DNA of 64,000 bases from JBGSQR01 sp964509295 (GCA_964509295.1 CAZDWS010000002.1:186001-250000), one strand, 5' to 3'. Numbered from the stretch's first letter, positions 9,301-16,145 are shown. Notes: generated from the sequence alone by a model not told the origin. Program-made: numbers and translations.

Positions 9301-9776
9301 ACAAGCATTGCCAGGATTTTTCGGATACCTCGGTTATTCCGACTCCGATCTTCTTTTACGGCATGGAAGCGGGGCAGGAAACGGCCTTTGACATTGAGCC
9401 GGGTAAAACTCTGATACTGATGCTGAACTCCATCGGTAAGCGGCATTCCGATGGCACACGTACGGTAAGTTTTGAGCTTAACGGCAATTCGCGTTCGGTA
9501 CAGATTCGCGACAAATCGGTCAAGTCCGGGGTTGTTGTCCGCGATAAGGCAGACAGGACCAATCCGAATCAGGTAGGTGCCCCAATGCCGGGTAAGGTCT
9601 TTAAGGTTAACGTTAAGCCTGGCTATGTTGTCAAGGCTGGTGACGTGCTGATGGTTACCGAAGCCATGAAGATGGAAACCAACATCAAGTCAAAGATCGA
9701 TGGAATTATTGCAGATGTAAGATTCAACAAGGGCGACAGCGTTGAAAAGGATGATCTGGTGGTAGTATTGGAGTAG
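6330..9776 (+). CDS. pyc: Pyruvate carboxylase
   Basis: Carboxylates pyruvate to oxaloacetate with ATP and bicarbonate, the main anaplerotic step. The full-length single-chain form (1148 residues) has three parts. The biotin carboxylase region (about 1-460) carries KASSGGGGRGMR, EVQIMGD and EMNPRIQVEHTVTE. The carboxyltransferase region (about 530-1000) carries TDTTMRDAHQSNLATRVR, a metal site in QLHTHDTSSNGA, and AIKDMAGL. The C-terminal biotinyl domain has EAMKMET with biotinylated Lys about 1114. RBS CAGGAGA precedes the ATG. A terminator at 9815-9849 follows. The PdhR-like sites upstream of can could make the pair pyruvate- or lactate-responsive (inference). Confidence 0.97.
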   Translation: MQKQKFKKVMAANRGEIAIRIFRACAELDISTVAIYSEEDKLSLHRYKADEAYLIGKGKAPVDAYLGIDEIIALALKIGVDAIHPGYGFLSENAEFAEKCEKNGIVFIGPTADMQRALGDKVAGRKAAVSAGVSVVPGTENPIQTEAEALAFAKECGYPIIIKASSGGGGRGMRVANNEKELLEGLVAASSEAQASFGNAEVFLERYLLNPKHIEVQIMGDNYGNLVHFYERDCSVQRRHQKVVEFAPSLCLNDQQREDLCNAALKIAGKVGYRNAGTIEFLVDQQGRHYFIEMNPRIQVEHTVTEMITGRNLVQNQILIASGHALSDPEIDIPSQSAIQMRGYAIQCRVTTEDPENNFAPDFGMLTTYRSAGGCGVRLDAGNATTGARITPHYDSLLVKAITWGLTLESAAHVMDRALREFRIRGVKTNIGFLENVVSHPVFLKGECDTSFIEKHPELLIIPVKKDRGTKILNFLGDVAVNGTPGVAKSVKSSDFQDAPVPEINTLLARPAGTRDLLKQLGPEGLSRWILEQKKLLLTDTTMRDAHQSNLATRVRSYDILKIAEPTSYLGAELFSLECWGGATFDVAMRFLKEDPWQRLYALSEKIPNVMLQMLLRGSNAVGYTNYPDNVVQRFVQEAAASGIDIFRVFDSLNWTRGMQVAMEAVQKSGKVCEAAICYTGDIMDPKRDKYPLEYYISMAKELEKMGAHILAIKDMAGLLKPFAAHKLVKALKENIGIPVQLHTHDTSSNGAATLLMASEAGVDIVDAALSSMSGVSAQPSLNAIVSALEGTERDPLVNARGLQQLSNYWETVRDYYEPFESGLKSGNTEVYMHEIPGGQYSNFKPQVAGMGLLHRWEECKEMYGKVNHLFGDIVKVTPTSKVVGDMAIFMVKNNLQPEDLFTAKDELAFPESVVGMFKGQLGQPHNGWPVELQKIILKGEKPITCRPGELMEPVDFEKERAALAEKLGHPIDDKALLSHILYPNVYPEFDKHCQDFSDTSVIPTPIFFYGMEAGQETAFDIEPGKTLILMLNSIGKRHSDGTRTVSFELNGNSRSVQIRDKSVKSGVVVRDKADRTNPNQVGAPMPGKVFKVNVKPGYVVKAGDVLMVTEAMKMETNIKSKIDGIIADVRFNKGDSVEKDDLVVVLE

Positions 9777-9814
9777 TTTCTCCCGGGGGCTTATCTGCGC
9801 CCGGTTGATCATAC

Positions 9815-9849
9815 GGCCGGTCAGTAGACCGGCCGGCTCATATTTTTTA
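9815..9849 (+). terminator. Intrinsic terminator after pyruvate carboxylase
   Basis: A perfect 8-bp GC-rich stem (GGCCGGTC / GACCGGCC) with an AGTA loop is followed, after a short CGGC extension, by ATTTTTTATTT. It ends the can-pyc transcript. Confidence 0.75.
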
Positions 9850-9892
9850 TTTGAAGATCCTCTGAAGTTATTGATGTTAAGGGAGATTGGCA

Positions 9893-9934
9893 GTGTATAC
9901 AGGAGTTTTGGCGCACCTAGCAGCGCCGGTTTGA
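9893..9934 (+). other. Thirteen-codon leader-type ORF before a terminator (speculative)
   Basis: GTG 9893 to TGA 9932-9934 encodes MYTGVLAHLAAPV, with GGGAG upstream. Its stop is 2 nt before the terminator hairpin at 9937-9967. The arrangement resembles an attenuation leader or a small RNA between two terminators. There is no run of one regulatory codon, so this is weak. Confidence 0.2.
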
Positions 9935-9936
9935 TC

Positions 9937-9967
9937 AGGCTTACGGATTATTCCGTAAGCCTTTTTT
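9937..9967 (+). terminator. Second intrinsic terminator
   Basis: A perfect 11-bp stem (AGGCTTACGGA / TCCGTAAGCCT) with a 4-nt loop is followed by six T. It lies about 90 bp beyond the pyc terminator, so it may end a separate short transcript or serve as a backup. Confidence 0.85.
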
Positions 9968-9991
9968 TACAATAAAAACCTGACTATGCTG

Positions 9992-10019
9992 TTGACAATA
10001 TTGAGCCTGGGTTTATTGT
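9992..10019 (+). promoter_or_regulatory. Sigma-70-type promoter of the cysteine desulfidase-family gene
   Basis: TTGACA (9992-9997), a 16-nt spacer and TATTGT (10014-10019) lie about 45 nt upstream of ATG 10065, just after a terminator. Consensus match only. Confidence 0.5.
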
Positions 10020-10064
10020 GGACAACATGTGATTGTATTCCGTATTTTTGTTGGTGGGGGCTCT

Positions 10065-11354
10065 ATGGATAAGGTTTCTATTTACAGACAACTAATCAGT
10101 CATGAGGTTTTTCCTGCCCTCGGATGCACCGAGCCCACTGCGGTGGCTTATGCTGCAAGTGTTGCAGCCTCAAAGCTGTCTGGTCCTCCGGATACTGTGC
10201 ATATCATTGTTGATGCCGGAGTATTTAAAAACGGTTTCGCTGTTACTGTACCAAACACAGATGGAGAAAAAGGCAATCTGATAGCAGGGGCTTTAGGTGC
10301 ATTGGTCGCAAGATCCGATTTGAAAATGCAGATCCTTCAGGGGGCTGATGAGGCCAAGTTGAAACATGCCCGGGCTATGGTTCTGGAAAAACGGGTTTCT
10401 ATTGCTCTGGCACCACTGAAAACAGACCTTTACATAGACGTTACCGTGACTTCCGGTGCGGATTGCTGCCGTGCTGTTCTGAAGGGTGGACATACCAATC
10501 TGGTGCTGCTGGAGAAAAATGGCGAGGTTTTGTATGAGTCAAACAGCCCGCAGGGCGAAAAAAGTGGGCATGAATACCGTGAGTTGCTTTCTACCCTGAC
10601 TTTGACCGATATGCTTGATCTGCTGGATGATCTGGATAGGGCTGATCTGGAATATATTCAGACCGGAGTTGTTATGAATCTGGCCATTGCAGAAGCTGGA
10701 AAGAAACTGCAAAAAGTTGGATTTTACATGTCCGATCTGCTTGGCCGGGGATTGTTAATGGATGATGTCATGTCATCCAGCAAAATTTTGACCGCATCCG
10801 CTTCGGACGCCAGAATGTCAGGTCTGTCCTACCCGGCCATGTCCAGTGGCGGCAGTGGAAATCAGGGGATCGTTGCCATTCTGGTTCCCTATAATGTGGG
10901 TAGGCGTTTCGGTATTGATGATAATACTATTCTTAAAAGTATCGCGCTGTCACATGTTATAAATGGTTACACAAAATGTTTCACCGGTGACCTGTCACCC
11001 ATATGCGGCTGTGCCATTGCCGCAGGTGTGGGTGCCGCCGCTGCAATCGTTTACCAGCAGGCCGGAAAAGATCTGCATAAAATAACTCTGGCCGTCAATA
11101 CGCTGATCAGCGATCTGGGAGGCATGCTTTGTGACGGTGCCAAGGGTGGTTGCGCCTTGAAAGTAGCCAGTTCAACAGAGTCTGCGGTCCGCGCCGCCTA
11201 TATGGCGATCAATGGTCACGGTATTACTGAAGAGGAAGGGTTTGTTGGACGTACCGCTGAAGAAACCATACAGAATTTGAGTAAGATAAGCGACAAAGGT
11301 ATGGCACTTGTTGATGCAACCATGCTGCAGATCATGCAGTCGAAAAGGAACTGA
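10065..11354 (+). CDS. L-cysteine desulfidase / L-serine ammonia-lyase alpha-like (UPF0597, CyuA family)
   Basis: Members of this family break down L-cysteine to pyruvate, ammonia and sulfide (CdsB/CyuA), using an Fe-S cluster as in serine dehydratases. The 429-residue protein has the hallmark FPALGCTEPTAVAYA near the N-terminus. The other cluster-ligand cysteines lie in TGDLSPICGCAIAAG and GGMLCDGAKGGCALKV. ATG 10065 is chosen, after GGTGGGGG; an upstream in-frame GTG at 10029 lies too near the promoter. It precedes a DMT exporter by about 60 bp; the two may form an operon. Substrate is inferred from the family. Confidence 0.85.
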   Translation: MDKVSIYRQLISHEVFPALGCTEPTAVAYAASVAASKLSGPPDTVHIIVDAGVFKNGFAVTVPNTDGEKGNLIAGALGALVARSDLKMQILQGADEAKLKHARAMVLEKRVSIALAPLKTDLYIDVTVTSGADCCRAVLKGGHTNLVLLEKNGEVLYESNSPQGEKSGHEYRELLSTLTLTDMLDLLDDLDRADLEYIQTGVVMNLAIAEAGKKLQKVGFYMSDLLGRGLLMDDVMSSSKILTASASDARMSGLSYPAMSSGGSGNQGIVAILVPYNVGRRFGIDDNTILKSIALSHVINGYTKCFTGDLSPICGCAIAAGVGAAAAIVYQQAGKDLHKITLAVNTLISDLGGMLCDGAKGGCALKVASSTESAVRAAYMAINGHGITEEEGFVGRTAEETIQNLSKISDKGMALVDATMLQIMQSKRN

Positions 11355-11416
11355 ATCTCTAATTCTCGCAAAACGTCTCCACATGAAGTTTTGCAAGAGC
11401 TGAACTGGATTATTTA

Positions 11417-12361
11417 ATGCAATCACTCTGGATGCTCTTTGCCACGTTTACCTTCTCGATTATGGGATTGTGCATAAAACTGGCTTCCAGCACATATTCG
11501 ACCTCCGAAATAGTCATGTATCGCGGTGCCGTAGGCATGGTATTTGTTTTTGGAATGATGCGATACAATCGTCAAACTGTGGCAACCCGTTACCCGTGGC
11601 ACCATCTGTGGCGCGGAGTAATAGGGGTTACGGCCATGTGGCTCTGGTTTTTCTCCATCGGAAAGCTGCCTCTGGCAACGGCCATGACCCTGAATTACAT
11701 GTCACCGATCTGGATGGCGGTAATTCTGTTTGTAGTCGGATTGTGGCAGCGGAAAACACGGTTTGAATGGGGGCTGGTACTTGCTGTTACCATGAGTTTT
11801 ATCGGCGTAATCATGTTGTTGAGGCCGTCATTTCATGCCGACCAGCTTTTAGGCGGAATAATTGGATTAATATCTGGTGTTGCGGCCGCATTTGCCTACC
11901 TGCAGGTAAAACAGCTGGGAATGCTTGGGGAACCGGAGTCGCGAGTCGTTTTTTATCTTTCCTTAACCGGTTTGGTGGCAGGCTTTTGTGGGACTCTTTT
12001 AGGTTATATGAATGCCGGGGTAGGTATGACCGCCTGGAATGGCCACAGTTCCAGAGGGCTTCTGTTATTACTGACAATAGGCGTCACGGCGGCAATCGCC
12101 CAGGTTGCAATGACAAGGGCTTATCAGCATGGCAAGACCCTGGTAACAGCCAATCTGCAATACTCTGGAATTATCTTTTCCAGTATCTGGGGAGTGCTGT
12201 TCTGGGGTGATATTCTGATCTGGACGAGTTGGGCAGGTATTGTGGTGATCATGTGCAGCGGCATATTTGCAACTTACTATAATCTGCACAATCGTTCACC
12301 GGTACAGTCTGATTCGTCAACAATAGCTGACGAATCAGACCCGATCAAAGAAGAAATATAA
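11417..12361 (+). CDS. DMT-superfamily (EamA) transporter
   Basis: An inner-membrane protein of 314 residues with about ten hydrophobic helices arranged as two EamA repeats (about 1-135 and 145-285). Recognisable pieces are MYRGAVGMVFVFG, ATAMTLNYMSPIWMAV and ANLQYSGIIFSSIWGVLFWGD. EamA proteins usually export amino acids or small metabolites, and the adjacent cysteine-degrading enzyme suggests an amino-acid-related substrate, but nothing here fixes it. The tail is hydrophilic and Ser/Asp-rich. It converges tightly with the next gene on the minus strand. Confidence 0.88.
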   Translation: MQSLWMLFATFTFSIMGLCIKLASSTYSTSEIVMYRGAVGMVFVFGMMRYNRQTVATRYPWHHLWRGVIGVTAMWLWFFSIGKLPLATAMTLNYMSPIWMAVILFVVGLWQRKTRFEWGLVLAVTMSFIGVIMLLRPSFHADQLLGGIIGLISGVAAAFAYLQVKQLGMLGEPESRVVFYLSLTGLVAGFCGTLLGYMNAGVGMTAWNGHSSRGLLLLLTIGVTAAIAQVAMTRAYQHGKTLVTANLQYSGIIFSSIWGVLFWGDILIWTSWAGIVVIMCSGIFATYYNLHNRSPVQSDSSTIADESDPIKEEI

Positions 12362-12364
12362 AAA

Positions 12365-12670
12365 TTATTTTGAACTGTCCGGTGTGACAGCGGATTTGAT
12401 TTCCTGTCCCGCTTTTTTAAATCCCTGCTTGGTTTCATGCCCGGCAGTTTTTAGATCCTGCTTGATCTCTTTGCCGGCCTTCTTCAGGGCTTCCTTGGTT
12501 TCGCTGCCAACCTTTTGCGCCCCTTCCTTAATGTCTGTGCCGGCTTGTTTGATCGCCTTAACGGTTTCTTTTCCCGACTCTTTGGCATCTTCTACCAAAC
12601 TGGCAGCAAAACCTGCAATCGGAACAGATAGGGAAAACAGACAAATGATAAGTTTAAGCTTCAAAGACAT
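12365..12670 (-). CDS. Small exported protein with LEA-like amphipathic repeats
   Basis: The 101-residue protein has a signal peptide (about 1-22, ending GFAAS). The mature part is an alanine/lysine/glutamate repeat with an 11-residue rhythm (KQAGTDIKEGAQKVG, KEALKKAGKEIKQ, KTAGHETKQGFKKAG). Such repeats predict a long amphipathic helix, as in late-embryogenesis-abundant or YtxH-like stress proteins. RBS GAAAGGA precedes ATG 12670. It lies 17 bp downstream of the riboswitch-linked small gene, so it is probably in that transcript. No enzymatic motif is present; function unknown. Confidence 0.75.
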   Translation of the reverse strand: MSLKLKLIICLFSLSVPIAGFAASLVEDAKESGKETVKAIKQAGTDIKEGAQKVGSETKEALKKAGKEIKQDLKTAGHETKQGFKKAGQEIKSAVTPDSSK

Positions 12671-12687
12671 GTTTTTTCCTTTCAGTT

Positions 12688-12978
12688 CTATCTGTAAGGG
12701 TTATCGTAATGTTTTTTATGCTTTTTATGTTTTTTGTGCTTTTTGTAATGCCCCTTGTGCTTTCCTTGATCGTGCCGTTCGGCGCGCTCATGGACAACAA
12801 CCCGTTCCCTTTCCACGACAGTTACCCGTGGTGGGGGTGGTGGTGCAGGGTTGCCGACCTGTACCCTGACATTTGGTGTGCTTACATCAACGCCCACCGA
12901 TGGGGGGGAGGCGAATGAGATGCTTGTCATGGAGAGAATAACTACTGAACTGACAAAAACTGATTTTTTTAGCTGCAT
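12688..12978 (-). CDS. Small exported Pro/His/Lys-rich protein under riboswitch control
   Basis: The 96-residue protein has a signal peptide (ending SISFAS), then a valine-rich segment, a proline run (NPAPPPPPRV), an arginine/glutamate stretch (VVERERVVVHERAER), and a basic tail with four KKH units that ends in HYDNPYR. The tail could bind metals, polyanions or the surface. ATG 12978 is preferred to the in-frame ATG at 12996 because the AAAGGA RBS overlaps that upstream codon. The 5' leader carries a GEMM-I riboswitch (13035-13140), so a cyclic dinucleotide probably controls it. I know no homologue with assigned function. Confidence 0.75.
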   Translation of the reverse strand: MQLKKSVFVSSVVILSMTSISFASPPSVGVDVSTPNVRVQVGNPAPPPPPRVTVVERERVVVHERAERHDQGKHKGHYKKHKKHKKHKKHYDNPYR

Positions 12979-13034
12979 TTGCTTGTTTCCTTTCATTTTT
13001 AACAGTTTTTACCGCGACAATTTACCTGCAAATA

Positions 13035-13076
13035 TAAAAAGCCGGGATGCCGTTATGATATTTCGGCATCCCGGCT
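13035..13076 (-). terminator. Riboswitch expression-platform terminator
   Basis: On the minus strand a perfect 13-bp stem (AGCCGGGATGCCG / CGGCATCCCGGCT) with an 11-nt loop is followed by TTTTTATA. Its 5' arm is also the 3' part of the GEMM aptamer. Ligand-bound aptamer and terminator are therefore mutually exclusive, which predicts ligand-dependent read-through (an ON switch). Confidence 0.85.
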
Positions 13077-13140
13077 GTCTCTGTAAGACCCTATGGGCTT
13101 TCCGCCCCATCCTCGCGAATGGTTTAGTATTATCGTTTAT
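13040..13140 (-). promoter_or_regulatory. GEMM-I riboswitch, probably the cGAMP-selective (GEMM-Ib) type
   Basis: On the minus strand the sequence shows the conserved GEMM-I landmarks in order: CTAAACC; a P2 stem CCATTC/GGATGG capped by the GNRA loop GCGA; GGGGCGGAAAGCC; a P3 stem GTCT/AGAC; and CAGCCGGGATGCCGAAATA. The base just before CTAAACC is A, where c-di-GMP-binding GEMM-I RNAs such as Vc2 have G20. That substitution is the known signature of 3',3'-cGAMP-responsive variants in Geobacter. The aptamer runs directly into a terminator and then the small-protein gene. The ligand is inferred, the class is secure. Confidence 0.88.
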
Positions 13141-13159
13141 CCAGCATGTTTACCGGGCA

Positions 13160-13188
13160 ATATTACTGTTGCCAGGCTATAAAGTCAA
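13160..13188 (-). promoter_or_regulatory. Promoter driving the GEMM riboswitch
   Basis: On the minus strand TTGACT (13188-13183), exactly 17 nt of spacer and TAATAT (13165-13160) predict a start near 13153, about 15 nt before the aptamer. Consensus match only. The remaining DNA to 13400 shows nothing further. Confidence 0.6.
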
Positions 13189-13400
13189 TGTCAGTTTTGT
13201 TTAAGCTCTTTAATATCAATGGCTTGAGCTGATTGCACTCAGTAGTAACTTTAGTTTGGCTACCCTTGAATATGGAAAATCGGCTCACAATTTAAAAGTA
13301 TACGCGCCTAAAAAAAATAATAACAGCCTGTTTTTTTAGATTATTGATGTTATATTTTAATCAGATGGAAGAAGTACAAAGTACAAAAAGGGGGGCGTAT

Positions 13401-13466
13401 ATGACTGACGAATCTCCACCAGGCCAGACAAGACATATTCAGAAAAAACAACTCCGGAAGATTTGA
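13401..13466 (+). CDS. Possible 21-residue micropeptide or small RNA
   Basis: ATG 13401 follows GGGGGGCGTAT and encodes 21 residues (MTDESPPGQTRHIQKKQLRK plus I), hydrophilic and basic at its end. A clean terminator-like hairpin lies at 13513-13540. The isolated unit sits between the riboswitch promoter and the M48 protease. It could be a micropeptide, or the transcript could be a small RNA. I recognise no homologue, and coding potential at this length cannot be judged from one sequence. Confidence 0.3.
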   Translation: MTDESPPGQTRHIQKKQLRKI

Positions 13467-13512
13467 AAACCGGAATAAACCTTGAAAAGGTAAAAATTAA
13501 TTATAAAGAATG

Positions 13513-13545
13513 AAGGCCACCGAACATATTTGGTGGCCTTTTCAT
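13513..13545. terminator. Bidirectional terminator-like hairpin
   Basis: A perfect 9-bp stem (AAGGCCACC / GGTGGCCTT) with a 10-nt loop is followed by TTC on the plus strand and precedes a T-rich complement on the other. It separates the 13401 unit from the convergent M48 protease gene. Confidence 0.65.
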
Positions 13546-13580
13546 TTGCAAGCGATAGCAGCTGTTTAAAACTGACCGGA

Positions 13581-14378
13581 TTATTTTCTGTATTGGCTGA
13601 TTATACCCGGTATCAGACGTTTAATGTTTTCGATTCGGGTCGCATCGGAAGGGTGGGTACTCAAAAACTCGGGAGGAGCCTGACCGGATTTTTGTGCGGC
13701 CATGCGCTGCCAGAATGAAACCGCCTCATTGGGGTCATAACCGGCCATGGTCATGAAAATTAAACCCAGCTGATCTGCTTCACTTTCCTGCAGGCGGCTG
13801 TATGGCAGCAAAGCACCATACTGGGCACCCACACCGTAGACTGACATCCAGAGCTGTTGAGTCTCGGAAGGTTTGGATGAGAGGGCTGTGGAAAGTGCTG
13901 CTCCTCCCAGTTGTGCCATCAGCCCATGACTCATGCGTTCGTTGCCGTGTTCAGCAATTGCATGGGCTATTTCGTGCCCCATTACCACTGCAAGACCTGT
14001 TTCATTTTGGGTTACGGGAATAATTCCGGTATAAACAACCACCTTGCCTCCAGGCATGCACCAGGCATTAATCTGCTTATCTTCAACCAGGTTGAAGGTC
14101 CACTGGTAATTAGCCAGATGTTCGCTCAATCCAGCCTGTTTAAAATACAGTTCTACCGCCTTCTGGATCCGTGCGCCAACCTGTTTGACCAGCTGGGTCT
14201 GTTCCTTGTTGCTGCTAATTTTGTGTTCTTTTAAAAACTGGTCGTACTGCTGGACACTCATGGAAAGCATGGATGATCCGGGAATCATATTTAATTGAGA
14301 TCTGCCTGTTACAGGTACGGTGCTGCATGCTGATAATGATATCAATGCACATGCAATCAATATTAGGGGCAAATTCAT
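13581..14378 (-). CDS. M48-family periplasmic metalloprotease, lipoprotein
   Basis: A zinc metalloprotease of 265 residues. It has a lipobox (LSAC, Cys about 18) followed by STVPVTGRSQLNMIP, typical of LoiP/YcaL-type M48C proteases. The zinc site is GHEIAHAIAEHGNERM (HEXXH), with the downstream Glu ligand in LQESEADQLGLIFM. Family members degrade misfolded outer-membrane or periplasmic proteins. RBS AAGGAG precedes the ATG. It is a single-gene unit on this strand. Confidence 0.9.
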   Translation of the reverse strand: MNLPLILIACALISLSACSTVPVTGRSQLNMIPGSSMLSMSVQQYDQFLKEHKISSNKEQTQLVKQVGARIQKAVELYFKQAGLSEHLANYQWTFNLVEDKQINAWCMPGGKVVVYTGIIPVTQNETGLAVVMGHEIAHAIAEHGNERMSHGLMAQLGGAALSTALSSKPSETQQLWMSVYGVGAQYGALLPYSRLQESEADQLGLIFMTMAGYDPNEAVSFWQRMAAQKSGQAPPEFLSTHPSDATRIENIKRLIPGIISQYRK

Positions 14379-14577
14379 GTTAACTCCTTGAGTGTTATGA
14401 GGCTGTGTTTAAAATATAAGAATAAATGAATTTTATTCTGTTGAACAGACAAGATTTTTTTCTTGAGTTTATCTGACTTTTTGATGGATTCTAGTGATGA
14501 ATATTTTTATTTGTATATCATTTTATTGCGAAGTGTTTTTTCATGAATCGGAATATCCTGGGAAAAGGAAGAAAAGT

Positions 14578-15384
14578 ATGGAAAACAGGTTGATAATAAG
14601 TCTGTTGGTCTCTGTGTTGATATCCCTTTGCTCCGTTGAGTCCCAGGCGACCACAAATGACTATAAATTTAATGCCATGGCAGTTAAAACGATTTCAGTT
14701 CCTGAACGTTTTAAATTTTACAATGGCGTACGCAATTTGTCAGCAATGGGTGAATTGTTTGTAAATCCGCATCCGGCAGGCATAGCCCAACTTCCAAAGA
14801 TTGCAGTCAGTGATGGCGCTTCGAATGTTGTAATTGAATTTAAGTTGAGTGGCGATGCCGCTTTTGCACCTAATTTTGCAGGTAAGGGGGCAAAACTGGT
14901 TTCAATCAGTCATTCTGTTTCAGAAAAATGGATTGTCACATTGTTTCCCCATAAAGGATCCTGGAAGTCATCGCTGATTATTCTGAATGGGACTGTTGTT
15001 CTTGAAGTGCCGCTTGTTGTGACGCCGCCTCTACCATCAGACATGGTTCCAAATGAAAAAGTATTTTTTACTAAAGGTAATGATGGCGCTTTTGGGACGA
15101 TAACCTTTGATCTTAACGGAGATGGAAAGCTGGATTATCTTGATGACTACATTTTTATGGCAAATTATCTGGCCAAAAAGCCGCCGGTTAAGATAGCTGA
15201 TGAACCGGTAAAGGGTGAATCGGCACGTCAGTTGCCTGATTACCAGGTTAATCAGAATCCGGGTGCCGGTCCTGGAATTGATCCGAACTCCGGTATTGTA
15301 ATTAAACCGGTATTTGATGCAGATCGTCATAGCCCGGCCAGTCGCAATGAACGGGCCCGTAAAATGAAGGAACAGCTCAGGTAA
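14578..15384 (+). CDS. Exported protein of unknown function with dockerin-like calcium loop
   Basis: The 268-residue protein has a signal peptide (ending VESQA). The central part is beta-rich with no recognised family. Near residue 180 there is FDLNGDGKLDYLDDYIFMA, one EF-hand/dockerin-type loop (D-x-N-x-D-G-x-L-D) followed by its helix. The C-terminus is proline- and charge-rich. ATG 14578 is chosen after the AAAGGAAG RBS; an in-frame ATG at 14494 would add 28 residues before the signal peptide. The next genes (FKBP, cytochrome/SBP fusion) follow closely, suggesting an operon for envelope redox proteins. A single half-dockerin is unusual, since dockerins normally have two loops. Confidence 0.7.
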   Translation: MENRLIISLLVSVLISLCSVESQATTNDYKFNAMAVKTISVPERFKFYNGVRNLSAMGELFVNPHPAGIAQLPKIAVSDGASNVVIEFKLSGDAAFAPNFAGKGAKLVSISHSVSEKWIVTLFPHKGSWKSSLIILNGTVVLEVPLVVTPPLPSDMVPNEKVFFTKGNDGAFGTITFDLNGDGKLDYLDDYIFMANYLAKKPPVKIADEPVKGESARQLPDYQVNQNPGAGPGIDPNSGIVIKPVFDADRHSPASRNERARKMKEQLR

Positions 15385-15410
15385 ATTTTTAGCCTGTAAA
15401 AGGAGCCGCA

Positions 15411-16145
15411 ATGCGTAAAAAAGTATTTTTAGCTCTTGTCATGCCTGTTTTTATGGTGATTCAATCCCAGGCGTCAGATCTGCCGCTGCTTCAGGCCAAT
15501 AAGGATAAGGTTAGTTATGGAATCGGTGTTGACATGGTCCGCAATTTCAAGAAACAGGGGATTGAGGTCGATCTGGAGCTTGTGATTAAGGGTATGCGGG
15601 ACAGTTCGTCAGGCGGCGGGCTTCTGTTGACTGACGCTGAGATCCGCAAGACTCTGGCTGATTATCAAAAACAGCTTGCCGGTAATCAGGCCCAAATCAG
15701 ATTGTTGGCAGCTGAACGGAATAAGAGAGAGGGCGCAGCCTATTTGAAGGCCAATAAAAACAGGGATGGGGTGGTTGTTCTGGCCAGTGGCCTGCAGTAT
15801 CGAATCATAAAGGCAGGAAGTGGTAAAATTCCGACTGACAGTGATAATGTGACCTGTCGTTATCGCGGAACCCTGATTGACGGGACAGAGTTCGACAGTT
15901 CTGAACGGCAGGGTTTTCCCGTAACATTTAACGTCAAGGATAGCGTAATTAAGGGATGGGCAGAGGCGTTAAAGCTGATGTCTGCCGGTTCAAAATGGCA
16001 GATTGCAGTGCCGCCGGAGTTGGCCTATGGTGAAAAAGGGGCGGGCAGAGATGTCGGTCCCTATGCCGTCCTGTTGTACGAAATAGACTTGATAGCAGTT
16101 AACGGTGTTGCATCTCCCGGGAATAAGAAGGAAATCAAACCATGA
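15411..16145 (+). CDS. Periplasmic FKBP-type peptidyl-prolyl isomerase (Mip/FkpA-like)
   Basis: Catalyses cis-trans isomerisation of prolyl bonds during folding of exported proteins. The 244-residue protein has a signal peptide (ending QSQASD), an N-terminal helical dimerisation region (about 28-135: SYGIGVDMVRNFKKQGIEVD) and an FKBP domain (about 140-238: GTLIDGTEFDSSERQG, VIKGWAEALKLMSAGSKWQI, PPELAYGEKGAG). Its stop overlaps the start of the cytochrome fusion gene by 4 nt, indicating translational coupling, so it may help fold that protein. Confidence 0.92.
   Translation: MRKKVFLALVMPVFMVIQSQASDLPLLQANKDKVSYGIGVDMVRNFKKQGIEVDLELVIKGMRDSSSGGGLLLTDAEIRKTLADYQKQLAGNQAQIRLLAAERNKREGAAYLKANKNRDGVVVLASGLQYRIIKAGSGKIPTDSDNVTCRYRGTLIDGTEFDSSERQGFPVTFNVKDSVIKGWAEALKLMSAGSKWQIAVPPELAYGEKGAGRDVGPYAVLLYEIDLIAVNGVASPGNKKEIKP

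Noticed and set aside
8688..9446. A 252-codon minus-strand frame inside pyruvate carboxylase
   Set aside because: It is a shadow of a highly conserved coding region, with no family resemblance and no promoter or RBS.
11363..11400. A terminator between the cysteine desulfidase-family gene and the DMT transporter
   Set aside because: GCAAAAC/GTTTTGC arms exist but the loop is long and no T-tract follows.
12384..12869. A 161-codon plus-strand frame opposite the two small riboswitch-linked genes
   Set aside because: It spans two good minus-strand genes with signal peptides and RBSs. Its Cys/Leu/Ser-rich product is a complement of Lys/Glu/Gly-rich coding DNA.
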